Assembly (NCBI GenBank): GCA_034440455.1
Contig: JAWXCB010000031.1
Location: forward strand, 1 to 64,000
Reading direction: 5' to 3'
Source of the DNA: JAWXCB01 sp034440455
Lineage (GTDB): Bacteria; Bacteroidota; Bacteroidia; Chitinophagales; CAIOSU01
DNA length: 64,000 bases
In this document: piece after piece, positions 46,249-54,459 of the stretch
Layout: each line of letters begins with the position of its first letter
Position numbering within the stretch: the first letter of the stretch is position 1
Program-made: the position numbers and the translations under genes
The notes under the pieces: generated by a model
The model's input: the letters and a program-made list of their open reading frames with translations, nothing else
Database searches by the model: none
Told to the model about the DNA's origin: nothing

Positions 46249-47747
46249 CAGTCAGTTTTTACAGTCCATGATGTGCCTTCCTTGCCATCAAGCAATTGAA
46301 TCTTCAACTTCGCAAGTTCATCGCGGATAACGTCAGAAGTGGCGTAATCTTTTTTCTCCCTTACTTTCTTACGCAGGCTGATAATCAACTGCATCAAATC
46401 GTCTGTTTGCCCGTTGTTGTCGGTTTGTTCATCTTTCAACCCGAGAATGTCAAGGATATAACTATGGAATGCGTGCGACAGCTTTTCAAAAGTTGTTTTA
46501 CGGATGGAATTCAACGCAACCAATTTGTCTTGAAACGAATTGATTTTAGATGAAAGCTCAAAAAGATTCGCCAGCGTCATTGCCGTGTTGAAATCATCGT
46601 CCATCAATTCTTTGCACTTATCGCAAAGGTCAGAGATTTCTTTATCAAGTGATTCGCTGATGCTTCCTTCCGATGCCGGATATTGCAGCTTGCCAAGATT
46701 TGATAATGAATTCATCAAACGTCTGAATCCTTTCTCTGCAGCTTGCAGCGCTTCGTTTGAAAAATCGAGCGTGCTGCGATAATGTGATTGCAGCATGAAG
46801 AAACGAATCGTCATCGGGGAATAGCCTCTTTCCAACAGCGGATGGTTTCCCGTGAAAAGTTCCAGCGGAAGAAAACCATTACCTGCAGATTTCGACATGC
46901 GCACGCCATTCACGGTGAGCATATTGGTGTGCATCCAATATTTCACCGGCTCCGCATGATTGCATGCCTGCGATTGCGCGATTTCATTGGTGTGATGTGT
47001 CGCAATCAAGTCCATACCGCCTCCGTGAATATCGAACGTAGCCCCCAAATATTTTGCGCTCATTGCAGAACATTCAAGATGCCATCCCGGAAATCCCCAG
47101 CCCCAGGGCGAGAGCCAGCGCATGATGTGTTCAGGCTTCGCTTTTATCCAAAGCGCAAAATCCAATCTGCCTTTCTTCTCATCCTGACCGCCAAGTTCGC
47201 GTGTGCCTTCAAGCAGTTCTTCCAATTTTCTGTTGGAGAGAATTCCGTAGTTGTGCTGCTTTGAATATTTTTCCACGTCAAAATAAACCGTTCCATCAGC
47301 GACATACCCCAACCCTGATTCAATGATTTGTTTTGCCATTTCAATTTGCTCGCAGATATGTCCGGTGGCGGTAGGCTCAATATTCGGTGACAGCGTATTG
47401 AATAGCCGCATCACATCACGGAAACCGACTGTGTATTTCTGCACGATTTCCATCGGTTCTAATTGTTCCAGCTTTGCCTTCTTCGCGAATTTATCTTCTC
47501 CTTCATCATGGTCACCTTCAAGATGACCCGCATCGGTGATGTTGCGCACGTAGCGCACTTTATATCCCGAATGCACGAGATACCTGTAAATCATGTCGAA
47601 AGAAATGAACGTGCGGCAATTACCGAGATGCACATCATTGTAAACGGTGGGTCCGCACACATACATGCCGACAAATGGCGGATTCAGCGGTTCGAATTTT
47701 TCTTTTTCGCGTGAAAGCGTATTATAGAGATGAAGTGTTGATGACAT
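46248..47747 (-). CDS. cysS: Cysteinyl-tRNA synthetase
   Basis: 499 residues from an ATG at 47747, a standard length. It charges tRNA-Cys in the cytoplasm. Signatures: the HIGH-type H40-L-G-N43 after GPTVYNDV, the zinc-ligand Cys31 and the ECSAMS Cys, the HGGGMDLIATHHTNE block, and the RMSKSAGN (KMSKS) loop. It is the first gene of a minus-strand set with the M28 lipoprotein. The 149-bp gap to the divergent polymerase gene holds both promoters, but no clear element was recognised. Confidence 0.97.
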   Translation of the reverse strand: MSSTLHLYNTLSREKEKFEPLNPPFVGMYVCGPTVYNDVHLGNCRTFISFDMIYRYLVHSGYKVRYVRNITDAGHLEGDHDEGEDKFAKKAKLEQLEPMEIVQKYTVGFRDVMRLFNTLSPNIEPTATGHICEQIEMAKQIIESGLGYVADGTVYFDVEKYSKQHNYGILSNRKLEELLEGTRELGGQDEKKGRLDFALWIKAKPEHIMRWLSPWGWGFPGWHLECSAMSAKYLGATFDIHGGGMDLIATHHTNEIAQSQACNHAEPVKYWMHTNMLTVNGVRMSKSAGNGFLPLELFTGNHPLLERGYSPMTIRFFMLQSHYRSTLDFSNEALQAAEKGFRRLMNSLSNLGKLQYPASEGSISESLDKEISDLCDKCKELMDDDFNTAMTLANLFELSSKINSFQDKLVALNSIRKTTFEKLSHAFHSYILDILGLKDEQTDNNGQTDDLMQLIISLRKKVREKKDYATSDVIRDELAKLKIQLLDGKEGTSWTVKTD

Positions 47748-47896
47748 GGGGCGTAAAGATAATTGAATTTAAAAATGGGATGATTTAGAAAATTTGAGGA
47801 GTTTCCTCTGGAAAATTGCTCCCCGTTTTAACGTAATTTCAAAGGAAAAGATACCTCCCCGCTGCTGTTCTATCCTCCAACTTTTCAACTTCGCAA

Positions 47897-49195
47897 ATGT
47901 CACTTTCGCTCAATTTTAATCACACCGCATATACTGCCGACTCGCTCATGTTCTTTGTGGACATGAACAGCTTTTTTGCCGCTTGCGAACAACAAGTGAA
48001 TTTTTACCTGCGCGGCAGACCGGTGGGCGTGTGCGTCTATACTGGAAAATACGGCTGCGTGATTGCGCCTTCCATTGAAGCAAAACAAAAAGGAGTGAAA
48101 ACCGGAATGCGCTTGAATGAAGCGATGCAACTCTGCCCCGAACTTGTTCCATTGGAAACAAATCCCGCTCGTTATCGAGAGTTTCATATCGCGTTCATTG
48201 GGGTGCTGAAAAAATATACCGATGAAGTGATTCCCAAAAGCATAGATGAAGCGGTGATGAACCTCACTTCAAGCAGGTTGCTTTATAAAAATCCGGTGGA
48301 GCTTGCGAAAAAAATTAAACAGGATATTAAAGATAAAGTAGGCGACTGGCTCACCTGCTCCATCGGCATTGCGCCCAATGCGTTTCTTGCAAAACTTGGT
48401 TCTGATTTACAAAAGCCGGATGGATTGGTGATTATCACGCCATCAAATATTGACGAAGTGTTGAGCAAGTTGCGCCTCACTGACTTACCCGGCATTGCTG
48501 CGGGCATGGCGCTGCGCTTAGAGTTGGGCGGCATTCACACTCCGCTGCAACTGCGGCACACACCGCCTGATAAACTGAAACGCATTTGCAAAAGCGTGGT
48601 GGGATTGCACTGGCACTACCGCCTCAACTTTGCAGAGGTGGACACCATGACGCGCGACTATAAAAGCATGCAGGCGATGCGGCAGGTTTCCAAAGAGCAG
48701 CGAAAGTCAGTGGAAATTCTGGAAGACATTCTGCTCACGCTGTGCATGACACTGGAAGCGCGGTTGGTGAAGAATAATTTCTTTGCGAAAGAATTTTTCA
48801 TGCACGTGAGTTACGAAAATGGAAGTCAGTGGGCTGACAAAGTAATCCATCAGTCGCCCTTGCAGGACGGAACTGAAATACTTAGTATCGTGAAATCAAG
48901 AATGCAAAAATTTCAAACAGCGCATCAATCGGGCGTATTGATTAACTCCAAGGTAACTGCGCTGGGCGTGGGCGCCACGCATTTCGTGCCGGATGATTTG
49001 GTGCAATACAGTTTATTTGAAGACAATGTGCGGAAAGACAATCTGCGCAAAACAGTGTATGAAGTGAAAGGGAAATACGGCAGGGATAAAATCATGAAGG
49101 CGATTGAACTTAAGGAAAATGATATTATGAAAGACGTCATCGGATTTGGCTCGGTGAAGGACTTGCATATCGGGAGCAGTGTATTAGATGAGTGA
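47897..49195 (+). CDS. Y-family DNA polymerase (DinB/UmuC-like)
   Basis: 432 residues from an ATG. The catalytic acidic residues are Asp22 (FFVDMNSFFAACEQ) and Asp117-Glu118 (PKSIDEAVM). GKYGCVIAPSIEAKQKGV matches the YG..ARS..AK region of DinB but with variant residues. A helix-hairpin-helix stretch (LRLTDLPGIAAGMALRL) and little-finger domain follow. It performs translesion synthesis. It does not fit DinB or UmuC consensus exactly, so I give no symbol. There is no linked ImuA or DnaE2. It ends 2 bp from the convergent EEP gene stop. Confidence 0.9.
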   Translation: MSLSLNFNHTAYTADSLMFFVDMNSFFAACEQQVNFYLRGRPVGVCVYTGKYGCVIAPSIEAKQKGVKTGMRLNEAMQLCPELVPLETNPARYREFHIAFIGVLKKYTDEVIPKSIDEAVMNLTSSRLLYKNPVELAKKIKQDIKDKVGDWLTCSIGIAPNAFLAKLGSDLQKPDGLVIITPSNIDEVLSKLRLTDLPGIAAGMALRLELGGIHTPLQLRHTPPDKLKRICKSVVGLHWHYRLNFAEVDTMTRDYKSMQAMRQVSKEQRKSVEILEDILLTLCMTLEARLVKNNFFAKEFFMHVSYENGSQWADKVIHQSPLQDGTEILSIVKSRMQKFQTAHQSGVLINSKVTALGVGATHFVPDDLVQYSLFEDNVRKDNLRKTVYEVKGKYGRDKIMKAIELKENDIMKDVIGFGSVKDLHIGSSVLDE

Positions 49196-49197
49196 CA

Positions 49198-50283
49198 TCA
49201 CGGTTTTTCAAACAACCCATACGCGGCAAAATGGTCAGATGATTGGTTCCACTGCGTTTTATGCGCCAGCGTTTTAATGCGCGGGTCGGGGAGCACGTAA
49301 TCTATGCGCAGAAAGGGATAAGGCGCGGTGTAAGTAAAACCGAATCCACATCCGCCTTCCAGAAAGGAATCATCCAAGCCTTTTGAAATTTGATGATAGG
49401 CATACGAGTTTGGCGTATCGTTGAAATCTCCGCATACAATCGTTTTGTAAGGACACGCTTCAATTTTTTCATGCAATAAATCTGCTTGTGCTGCGCGTTT
49501 CACAAATGCTGTTTTCAATTTGTTGAATGATTTTCCCAGCGACACTTTTTCTAACTGCTGCTCCATCAGGTCTTTCACTTCAGCGTAATCTTTTTCATTA
49601 AAATAGATGGATTGCAGGTGCGTGTTGAAAATCCGCACCGTATCATCGCCAATCAATACATCCGTAGCGATGCAGGCGTTGTGCATGGAATTTTGAAAAG
49701 GAATATTTTCTTTTGCCACAATCGGAAATTTTGAAAAGGTGGCAATTCCCCAATGATGTGTTTTCTCAATCGTGAGCGTTTTGTGAAAATGATAATAAGG
49801 ATAACGCTCTTTTAACTCTTTCACGGTGTTGAACTTCTCGCTGTCGGAATAAAATTCCTGAATGCACAAAATATCGGGGTCAGGATTTTTGATGATTTGC
49901 AGGATATAATTTTTTGATTCTGCATTCTGCGTCCAGCTATACAGGTCAAACACCTTCACATTAAAACTCATTACTGAAAAAGAATTGTCAGGCGCGTCCA
50001 CCGCGTGGCACGTTTTCCATCCGATTTGATTGGAAATATTCCACGCGCTTAATACGAGCGCAATGCCGGAAATCAGCATATAGCATTTTTTGAAAATCAG
50101 CCAGAAGAAAATCCAAAAGACATTTGCAAGCACAATTCCGGGAAATGCCAACCCCGGAAATGCAAAGAGCCATGACCATTCCGGGCTGATGAAGGGAGCA
50201 AGACAAGCCGCTAAAAGCAGAGTTGCAAAAAGAAGATTGATGCTTGTCAGCAACAGTTGAAGAATGGATTTTACCGTTTCCAT
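49198..50283 (-). CDS. Membrane-anchored endonuclease/exonuclease/phosphatase (EEP) family protein
   Basis: 361 residues from an ATG at 50283. Three N-terminal membrane helices (about 10-90), then an EEP fold: MSFNVKVFDLY, the metal-binding Glu in CIQEF, GDFNDTPNS, and the C-terminal catalytic SSDHFA. The family hydrolyses phosphodiesters in nucleic acid, lipids or small molecules. The membrane tether places the domain either inside or outside, which cannot be decided here. It is the last gene in the mutL-rhomboid-rhomboid-EEP row, 93 bp after the preceding rhomboid, with a REP copy in the gap. Confidence 0.9.
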   Translation of the reverse strand: METVKSILQLLLTSINLLFATLLLAACLAPFISPEWSWLFAFPGLAFPGIVLANVFWIFFWLIFKKCYMLISGIALVLSAWNISNQIGWKTCHAVDAPDNSFSVMSFNVKVFDLYSWTQNAESKNYILQIIKNPDPDILCIQEFYSDSEKFNTVKELKERYPYYHFHKTLTIEKTHHWGIATFSKFPIVAKENIPFQNSMHNACIATDVLIGDDTVRIFNTHLQSIYFNEKDYAEVKDLMEQQLEKVSLGKSFNKLKTAFVKRAAQADLLHEKIEACPYKTIVCGDFNDTPNSYAYHQISKGLDDSFLEGGCGFGFTYTAPYPFLRIDYVLPDPRIKTLAHKTQWNQSSDHFAAYGLFEKP

Positions 50284-50337
50284 TTAGAATAGAACGAATG
50301 CAGTTTTCATAAACTTTCTTTCAATGAGATGCCGTTC

Positions 50338-50375
50338 GGACTCCCTCTTCCGCCATAGGCGGACGGGGTGAGGTC
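50338..50375. repeat. REP-type palindromic repeat copy
   Basis: GGACTCCCTCTT then TCCGCC-ATA-GGCGGA and CGGGGTGAGGTC. The loop arms are changed but still perfectly complementary, which suggests selection for pairing. It lies between the rhomboid (304 aa) and EEP genes. Confidence 0.7.
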
Positions 50376-50376
50376 A

Positions 50377-51291
50377 TCACTCCCTGCTCACTTTAAAGAG
50401 AAATTCTTTTTCTTCTTTTGAAAGGCTGTCATAACCCGAATGTTTTATCTTATCCAGAATCTCATCTACGCGCTGCTGCTGGTCTCCGGAAAAATCCGCA
50501 GGGCGTGATTTTTTCGGCTGGCGGGTTTCTGTTTTATACACCACGCGCGGCTGTTTGCGCTTCGTGAATAAATTCGCAATCCAATCTAAAAAATTATTGA
50601 ACGGCTTTGACCAATCATGTCCCACTTGCAGTTGCTTAATAAAAATGTAGCCGAACAACATACCGCCCAAATGCGCGATATGACCACCGCTGTTGGGGTC
50701 GGGAATGCTCACCAAATCGAGAATCACTAAGAACAGCGCAATGAATTTAATGCGCACCGCACCGAAAAAAAATAGAAACACAGTATAATCAGGAACCAAT
50801 GTTGCAGCAGCAACTACAATCGCCATCACGCCTGCCGATGCGCCCAATGCTTTCACATAAGGCAAATCGGGATTCAGCCCGGGAAAAATGTTGTAAGCAA
50901 TTATCAGCAACACTGCCCCTGCAAGACCGCCATAGATATACAACGGCAATATTTTTTTATTGCCGACAAACTCCTGAATGATTCTGCCAAACCAATAGAG
51001 CCAGAGCATGTTGAACAGCAAATGAAAAATCTGGTAGTGGGTGAACATGTGCGTAAGCAGCGTCCACGGACGCTTCAGTAAATCCATCGTATCAGCAGGC
51101 AGCATTATCCAACTGAGCATGTTTCCGGTAACGGTTTCAGAGATGCTGCGGTCGGGATTCGAGAGAAAAATAATTACGTTGACAATATTGAGTAGGAGAA
51201 AGACAACAACATTAATAATGATAATCCTGCTGATGATGCTGTTGTTAAACTCGCTTTTAATATCCTGCCAGATAGAAGTGTTGCCGTACAT
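50377..51291 (-). CDS. Rhomboid family intramembrane serine protease (304 aa)
   Basis: Six membrane helices with catalytic Ser152 (GASAGV) and His207 (AHLGGMLFG). The HxxxN oxyanion piece is FHLLFNM. A cytoplasmic basic tail of about 80 residues after the last helix is extra to the fold. Rhomboids cut membrane proteins within or near the bilayer. It starts 30 bp after the other rhomboid and probably shares its transcript with mutL. The two proteins differ in sequence and tail, so they may have separate targets. Confidence 0.94.
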   Translation of the reverse strand: MYGNTSIWQDIKSEFNNSIISRIIIINVVVFLLLNIVNVIIFLSNPDRSISETVTGNMLSWIMLPADTMDLLKRPWTLLTHMFTHYQIFHLLFNMLWLYWFGRIIQEFVGNKKILPLYIYGGLAGAVLLIIAYNIFPGLNPDLPYVKALGASAGVMAIVVAAATLVPDYTVFLFFFGAVRIKFIALFLVILDLVSIPDPNSGGHIAHLGGMLFGYIFIKQLQVGHDWSKPFNNFLDWIANLFTKRKQPRVVYKTETRQPKKSRPADFSGDQQQRVDEILDKIKHSGYDSLSKEEKEFLFKVSRE

Positions 51292-51321
51292 TACTAATTG
51301 TGTGGTTGAAACGAAACGCAG

Positions 51322-51987
51322 TTAATAAAAGTTATTTCGCTGCCTACTCCAGATTTTCAACAGAATAAATCCGAACAACATACCTCCGAGATGCGCGAAG
51401 TGCGCGATGTTGCTGCCGCCATGAAAACTGCTGATGCCTGCATACAATTCAAACAGCGCATAAAAGAACACAAAAAACTTTGCGCGAATCGGGATGGGTG
51501 GAAACAGCAGCATGAGTTGCGTATTCGGAAATACCATTCCAAATGCGAGCAACACGCCAAACACTGCGCCTGATGCGCCCACCGTTGGAATATTCCACAT
51601 CATCATCGCTTCTTCCTGCGTTGCAATGTAGTTGATGTCGGCATATGTAACGAATGAATGCATCACGGCTGCGCCAAGTCCGCAGAAGAAATAGAAAAAT
51701 AGAAATCGCTTCGGTCCCCACAGGTTTTCGAGGCGGCTGCCAAACATCCATAGCGCAAACATATTCGAGAGAATATGCAGAAAGCTGCCGTGCATGAACA
51801 TGTGCGTTACAAACTGGTAAGGATGAAAGTAATCGGAGCCGATATAGAAGAGTCCGAATTTTCTGGTCAGGTCGACTCCGTAACTTCCTGCAACTAATGT
51901 CGCAACAAATAGCAGCACATTTAGAATCAGCAGGTTTTTTACAACGTGCGGCAGAATATTAAAACTTGTAGGGCGGTAATCGTTCAT
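51322..51987 (-). CDS. Rhomboid family intramembrane serine protease (221 aa)
   Basis: 221 residues from an ATG at 51987. Six predicted helices, catalytic Ser139 (GASGAVFG) and His199 (AHLGGMLFG), and the FLHILSNM oxyanion region. It is compact, without the C-terminal tail of its neighbour. It starts 30 bp downstream of the mutL stop on the same strand. From memory, a mutL-rhomboid-rhomboid-EEP order is common in Bacteroidota. The function relative to mismatch repair is unknown. Confidence 0.94.
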   Translation of the reverse strand: MNDYRPTSFNILPHVVKNLLILNVLLFVATLVAGSYGVDLTRKFGLFYIGSDYFHPYQFVTHMFMHGSFLHILSNMFALWMFGSRLENLWGPKRFLFFYFFCGLGAAVMHSFVTYADINYIATQEEAMMMWNIPTVGASGAVFGVLLAFGMVFPNTQLMLLFPPIPIRAKFFVFFYALFELYAGISSFHGGSNIAHFAHLGGMLFGFILLKIWSRQRNNFY

Positions 51988-52017
51988 TAAAAGGAGTGTT
52001 GCAACAAATACAAGGGA

Positions 52018-53838
52018 TTATTTCTGCGTAAAGCGTTTTTCCAACTCTTCAAAATCAAAAGTAAGAAACGTATTTCGCTTGTTGGGGGCGATATAAGGTT
52101 GCTCGCAGGCGAAGAGTTCATCAATCAGCGTTTGCATTTCTTTCACGCTCAGTTGCTTGCCCGCTTTGATGCTCGCCTGCTGCGCGAGCGAGCGTGCAAG
52201 CCCCTGCCGTCTGTCAAGGCGCAGTACATCGAGGTTGTTCTTATAATTTTCGAGTAGCCGTTCCAGCATCTCCTGTTCATCGCCTTCTTCAATATCGGAA
52301 GGCAACCCATGCACTACAAACGCATCGCTGCCGAATTCCTGCACATCAAAACCGAGCGCGTTGATTTCTGGAAGAATTTGTCGCAGCAACATTGCATCAT
52401 CAGGCGAAAAATTTACCGTTTTTGGAAACAACTGTTTCTGACTACCCTGCACATGCTGATTAAGCGAGCGTAAATATTTCTCAAACAAAATGCGCTCGTG
52501 CGCAGCCTGTTGGTCAATCACGATAAAACCAGATTTGATTTGCGAAAGAATAAAACGGTTGTGAATCTGTATGGGCTGCGTTTGCGCTTTCTGCAAAATT
52601 TCTTCCTCCTCCGTTTCCGGTAGCGACAGGCGGCTTAACACCGTTACTTCTTCATCAGGCTTCATCGCCACTTCATACAATTGCTCCCAACCTGCGGTGG
52701 AAGGTTTTTCACTTTTTGGATAAAAATCTTTTCGCGGAGCAGATTCAATTGGGGCAGTTGGCGGAGTGAAATTTCTTTCTTGCCGCAACCGCTGCGCATG
52801 CAGTTGATTGAAACTGTCTTCCTGGTCGAAGTCAAGGGTGGGCGTTACGCTGTATTTCGCCAGCGCGTGACGCACGGCAGCGCGCACAAAGCCATACACC
52901 AATTTATCATCCTCAAATTTTATTTCCTGCTTTGTCGGATGCACGTTGATGTCAATGCTTGCGGGGTCAATGTCAATGAATAACACAAAAAACGGATAGC
53001 TGTTTTCGGGCAGCAAGTCATCATAGTTCACAAACACCGCGTGGTTCAGATAGTTGTTGCGGATGAAGCGGTTGTTGACGAAAAAATATTGCTCGCCTCT
53101 TGTCTTCCTTGCAAAGTCAGGCTTGCCGACAAACCCCGTGATTTTCACAATGCCCGATTGCTCGTTCACCGGCACCAACCGCTCGTTGTGGCTACTGCCA
53201 AATACGGAAGTGATGCGCTGGCGCAGGTTGCCCGGCTTGAGGTGAAAAATCTCGATGTCGTTATTGAATGCTGAAAAGAAAATATCGGGATGCGCGAGCG
53301 CGATGCGCTGAAACTCTTCAAGGATGTGGCGCATCTCCACGGGATTCGAGCGCAGAAAATTCCTGCGCACGGGAACATTGTAAAACAAATTCTTCACGCT
53401 GATGCTCGTGCCCGCAGTCGTTTGGCAAGGCTCCTGCGACTTCACTTCCGTGCCTTCAATTAAAATCGCTGTTCCGATTTCATCTTCCTGTCTGCGCGTT
53501 TTCAGTTCCACCTGCGCCACTGCGGCAACAGACGCTAATGCCTCTCCGCGAAATCCTTTCGTGCGAATCGCAAACAAATCATCTACCGAACTGATTTTGG
53601 AAGTGGCGTGTCGTTCAAAACTCATGCGGGCATCTGTTTCCGACATGCCGCATCCGTTGTCCACCACTTGCAGCAAAGTTTTCCCCGCGTCTTTTACAAT
53701 CAGCGTCACAGAGGTGCTACCTGCATCAATCGAATTTTCAACCAACTCCTTCACAGCCGATGCCGGGCGCTGAATGACCTCACCGGCAGCAATCTGGTTG
53801 GCAATGGCATCAGGAAGAAGGTGGATAATGTCGGACAT
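52018..53838 (-). CDS. mutL: DNA mismatch repair protein MutL
   Basis: 606 residues from an ATG at 53838. The GHKL ATPase N-terminus is complete: ELVENSIDAG, DNGCGM, RHATSKI and TKGFRGEAL. The C-terminal dimerisation domain has the endonuclease-type motif as DQQAAHERILFE (Asp442, Gln444, Glu448, Glu453), where Gln replaces the metal-binding His of DQHA(x2)E(x4)E. The zinc-site CPHGRP motif reads APNKRN (584-589). So nicking activity may be weak, altered or absent. No MutH-like gene is in the window. First of the row with two rhomboids and EEP. Confidence 0.96.
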   Translation of the reverse strand: MSDIIHLLPDAIANQIAAGEVIQRPASAVKELVENSIDAGSTSVTLIVKDAGKTLLQVVDNGCGMSETDARMSFERHATSKISSVDDLFAIRTKGFRGEALASVAAVAQVELKTRRQEDEIGTAILIEGTEVKSQEPCQTTAGTSISVKNLFYNVPVRRNFLRSNPVEMRHILEEFQRIALAHPDIFFSAFNNDIEIFHLKPGNLRQRITSVFGSSHNERLVPVNEQSGIVKITGFVGKPDFARKTRGEQYFFVNNRFIRNNYLNHAVFVNYDDLLPENSYPFFVLFIDIDPASIDINVHPTKQEIKFEDDKLVYGFVRAAVRHALAKYSVTPTLDFDQEDSFNQLHAQRLRQERNFTPPTAPIESAPRKDFYPKSEKPSTAGWEQLYEVAMKPDEEVTVLSRLSLPETEEEEILQKAQTQPIQIHNRFILSQIKSGFIVIDQQAAHERILFEKYLRSLNQHVQGSQKQLFPKTVNFSPDDAMLLRQILPEINALGFDVQEFGSDAFVVHGLPSDIEEGDEQEMLERLLENYKNNLDVLRLDRRQGLARSLAQQASIKAGKQLSVKEMQTLIDELFACEQPYIAPNKRNTFLTFDFEELEKRFTQK

Positions 53839-53904
53839 GGGAAAAGGAGGGTAAAGTTACCAATATCCGAATATTCATTAGCAATGCTAACCCTTGATGG
53901 ATAT

Positions 53905-54369
53905 TCAGTCCGCCAGCACTTCCAACACCTGCTTTGCTGAATCCGCAGTATCTACCTTGGTGATGATTTTTTCAATCTTTCCTGTTTCTGAAATAATGAA
54001 CGTGGTGCGGTTGGTGCCCATGTATTCTTTGCCCATGAATTTCTTTTCACCCCAAACGCCATAGTCAAGCACGATATGCTTATCCTCATCGGCAAGCAAG
54101 GTGAAGGGCAACTCGTATTTGTCAATGAATTTCTGGTGGGATTTTTCGTTGTCGGTGCTTACACCAAGCACGATAAAGCCTTTCTTTTTCAGCATTGCAT
54201 AATTATCGCGGAAGTTGCAGGCTTCTTTTGTGCAGCCCGGAGTGTCATCTTTCGGGTAGAAGTAGAGAATCACTTTCTTTCCTTTAAAATCAGCAAGAGA
54301 AACAATTTTTCCGCTTTGGTCTTTCGCTTTGATTGCCGGGGCTTTGTCGCCTTCTTTGAGTTTTGTCAT
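53905..54369 (-). CDS. bcp: Thioredoxin-dependent peroxiredoxin, Bcp type
   Basis: 154 residues from an ATG at 54369, the normal Bcp/PrxQ length. Peroxidatic Cys46 and resolving Cys51 lie in DDTPGCTKEACNF with the five-residue spacing of E. coli Bcp (Cys45/Cys50). It reduces hydrogen and organic peroxides using thioredoxin in the cytoplasm. It lies 66 bp upstream of mutL on the same strand and 90 bp downstream of the M23 peptidase gene. Confidence 0.96.
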   Translation of the reverse strand: MTKLKEGDKAPAIKAKDQSGKIVSLADFKGKKVILYFYPKDDTPGCTKEACNFRDNYAMLKKKGFIVLGVSTDNEKSHQKFIDKYELPFTLLADEDKHIVLDYGVWGEKKFMGKEYMGTNRTTFIISETGKIEKIITKVDTADSAKQVLEVLAD

Positions 54370-54379
54370 GTATTAAATT

Positions 54380-54414
54380 ACGAGCCGCAAGTTACAAGTT
54401 GCAAGCCACAAGCC
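54380..54414. repeat. Short-word spacer repeat (CAAGTTACAAGTTGCAAGCC type)
   Basis: Degenerate words of GCAAGTT/ACAAGTT/GCAAGCC/ACAAGCC at a period of about 7-10 bp between the bcp and M23 genes. It is a G+C-shifted relative of the words at 22463-22494 and 23431-23469. Confidence 0.45.
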
Positions 54415-54459
54415 GAAATCTGCATTCTCTGCTTGCAGCTTTAGGCTAATAGCTTACCG

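Noticed and set aside
53845..53895. TTAGCA/TGCTAA palindrome between mutL and bcp as a terminator
   Set aside because: The stem is 6 bp with a one-base loop and there is no U-run. It could equally be chance.
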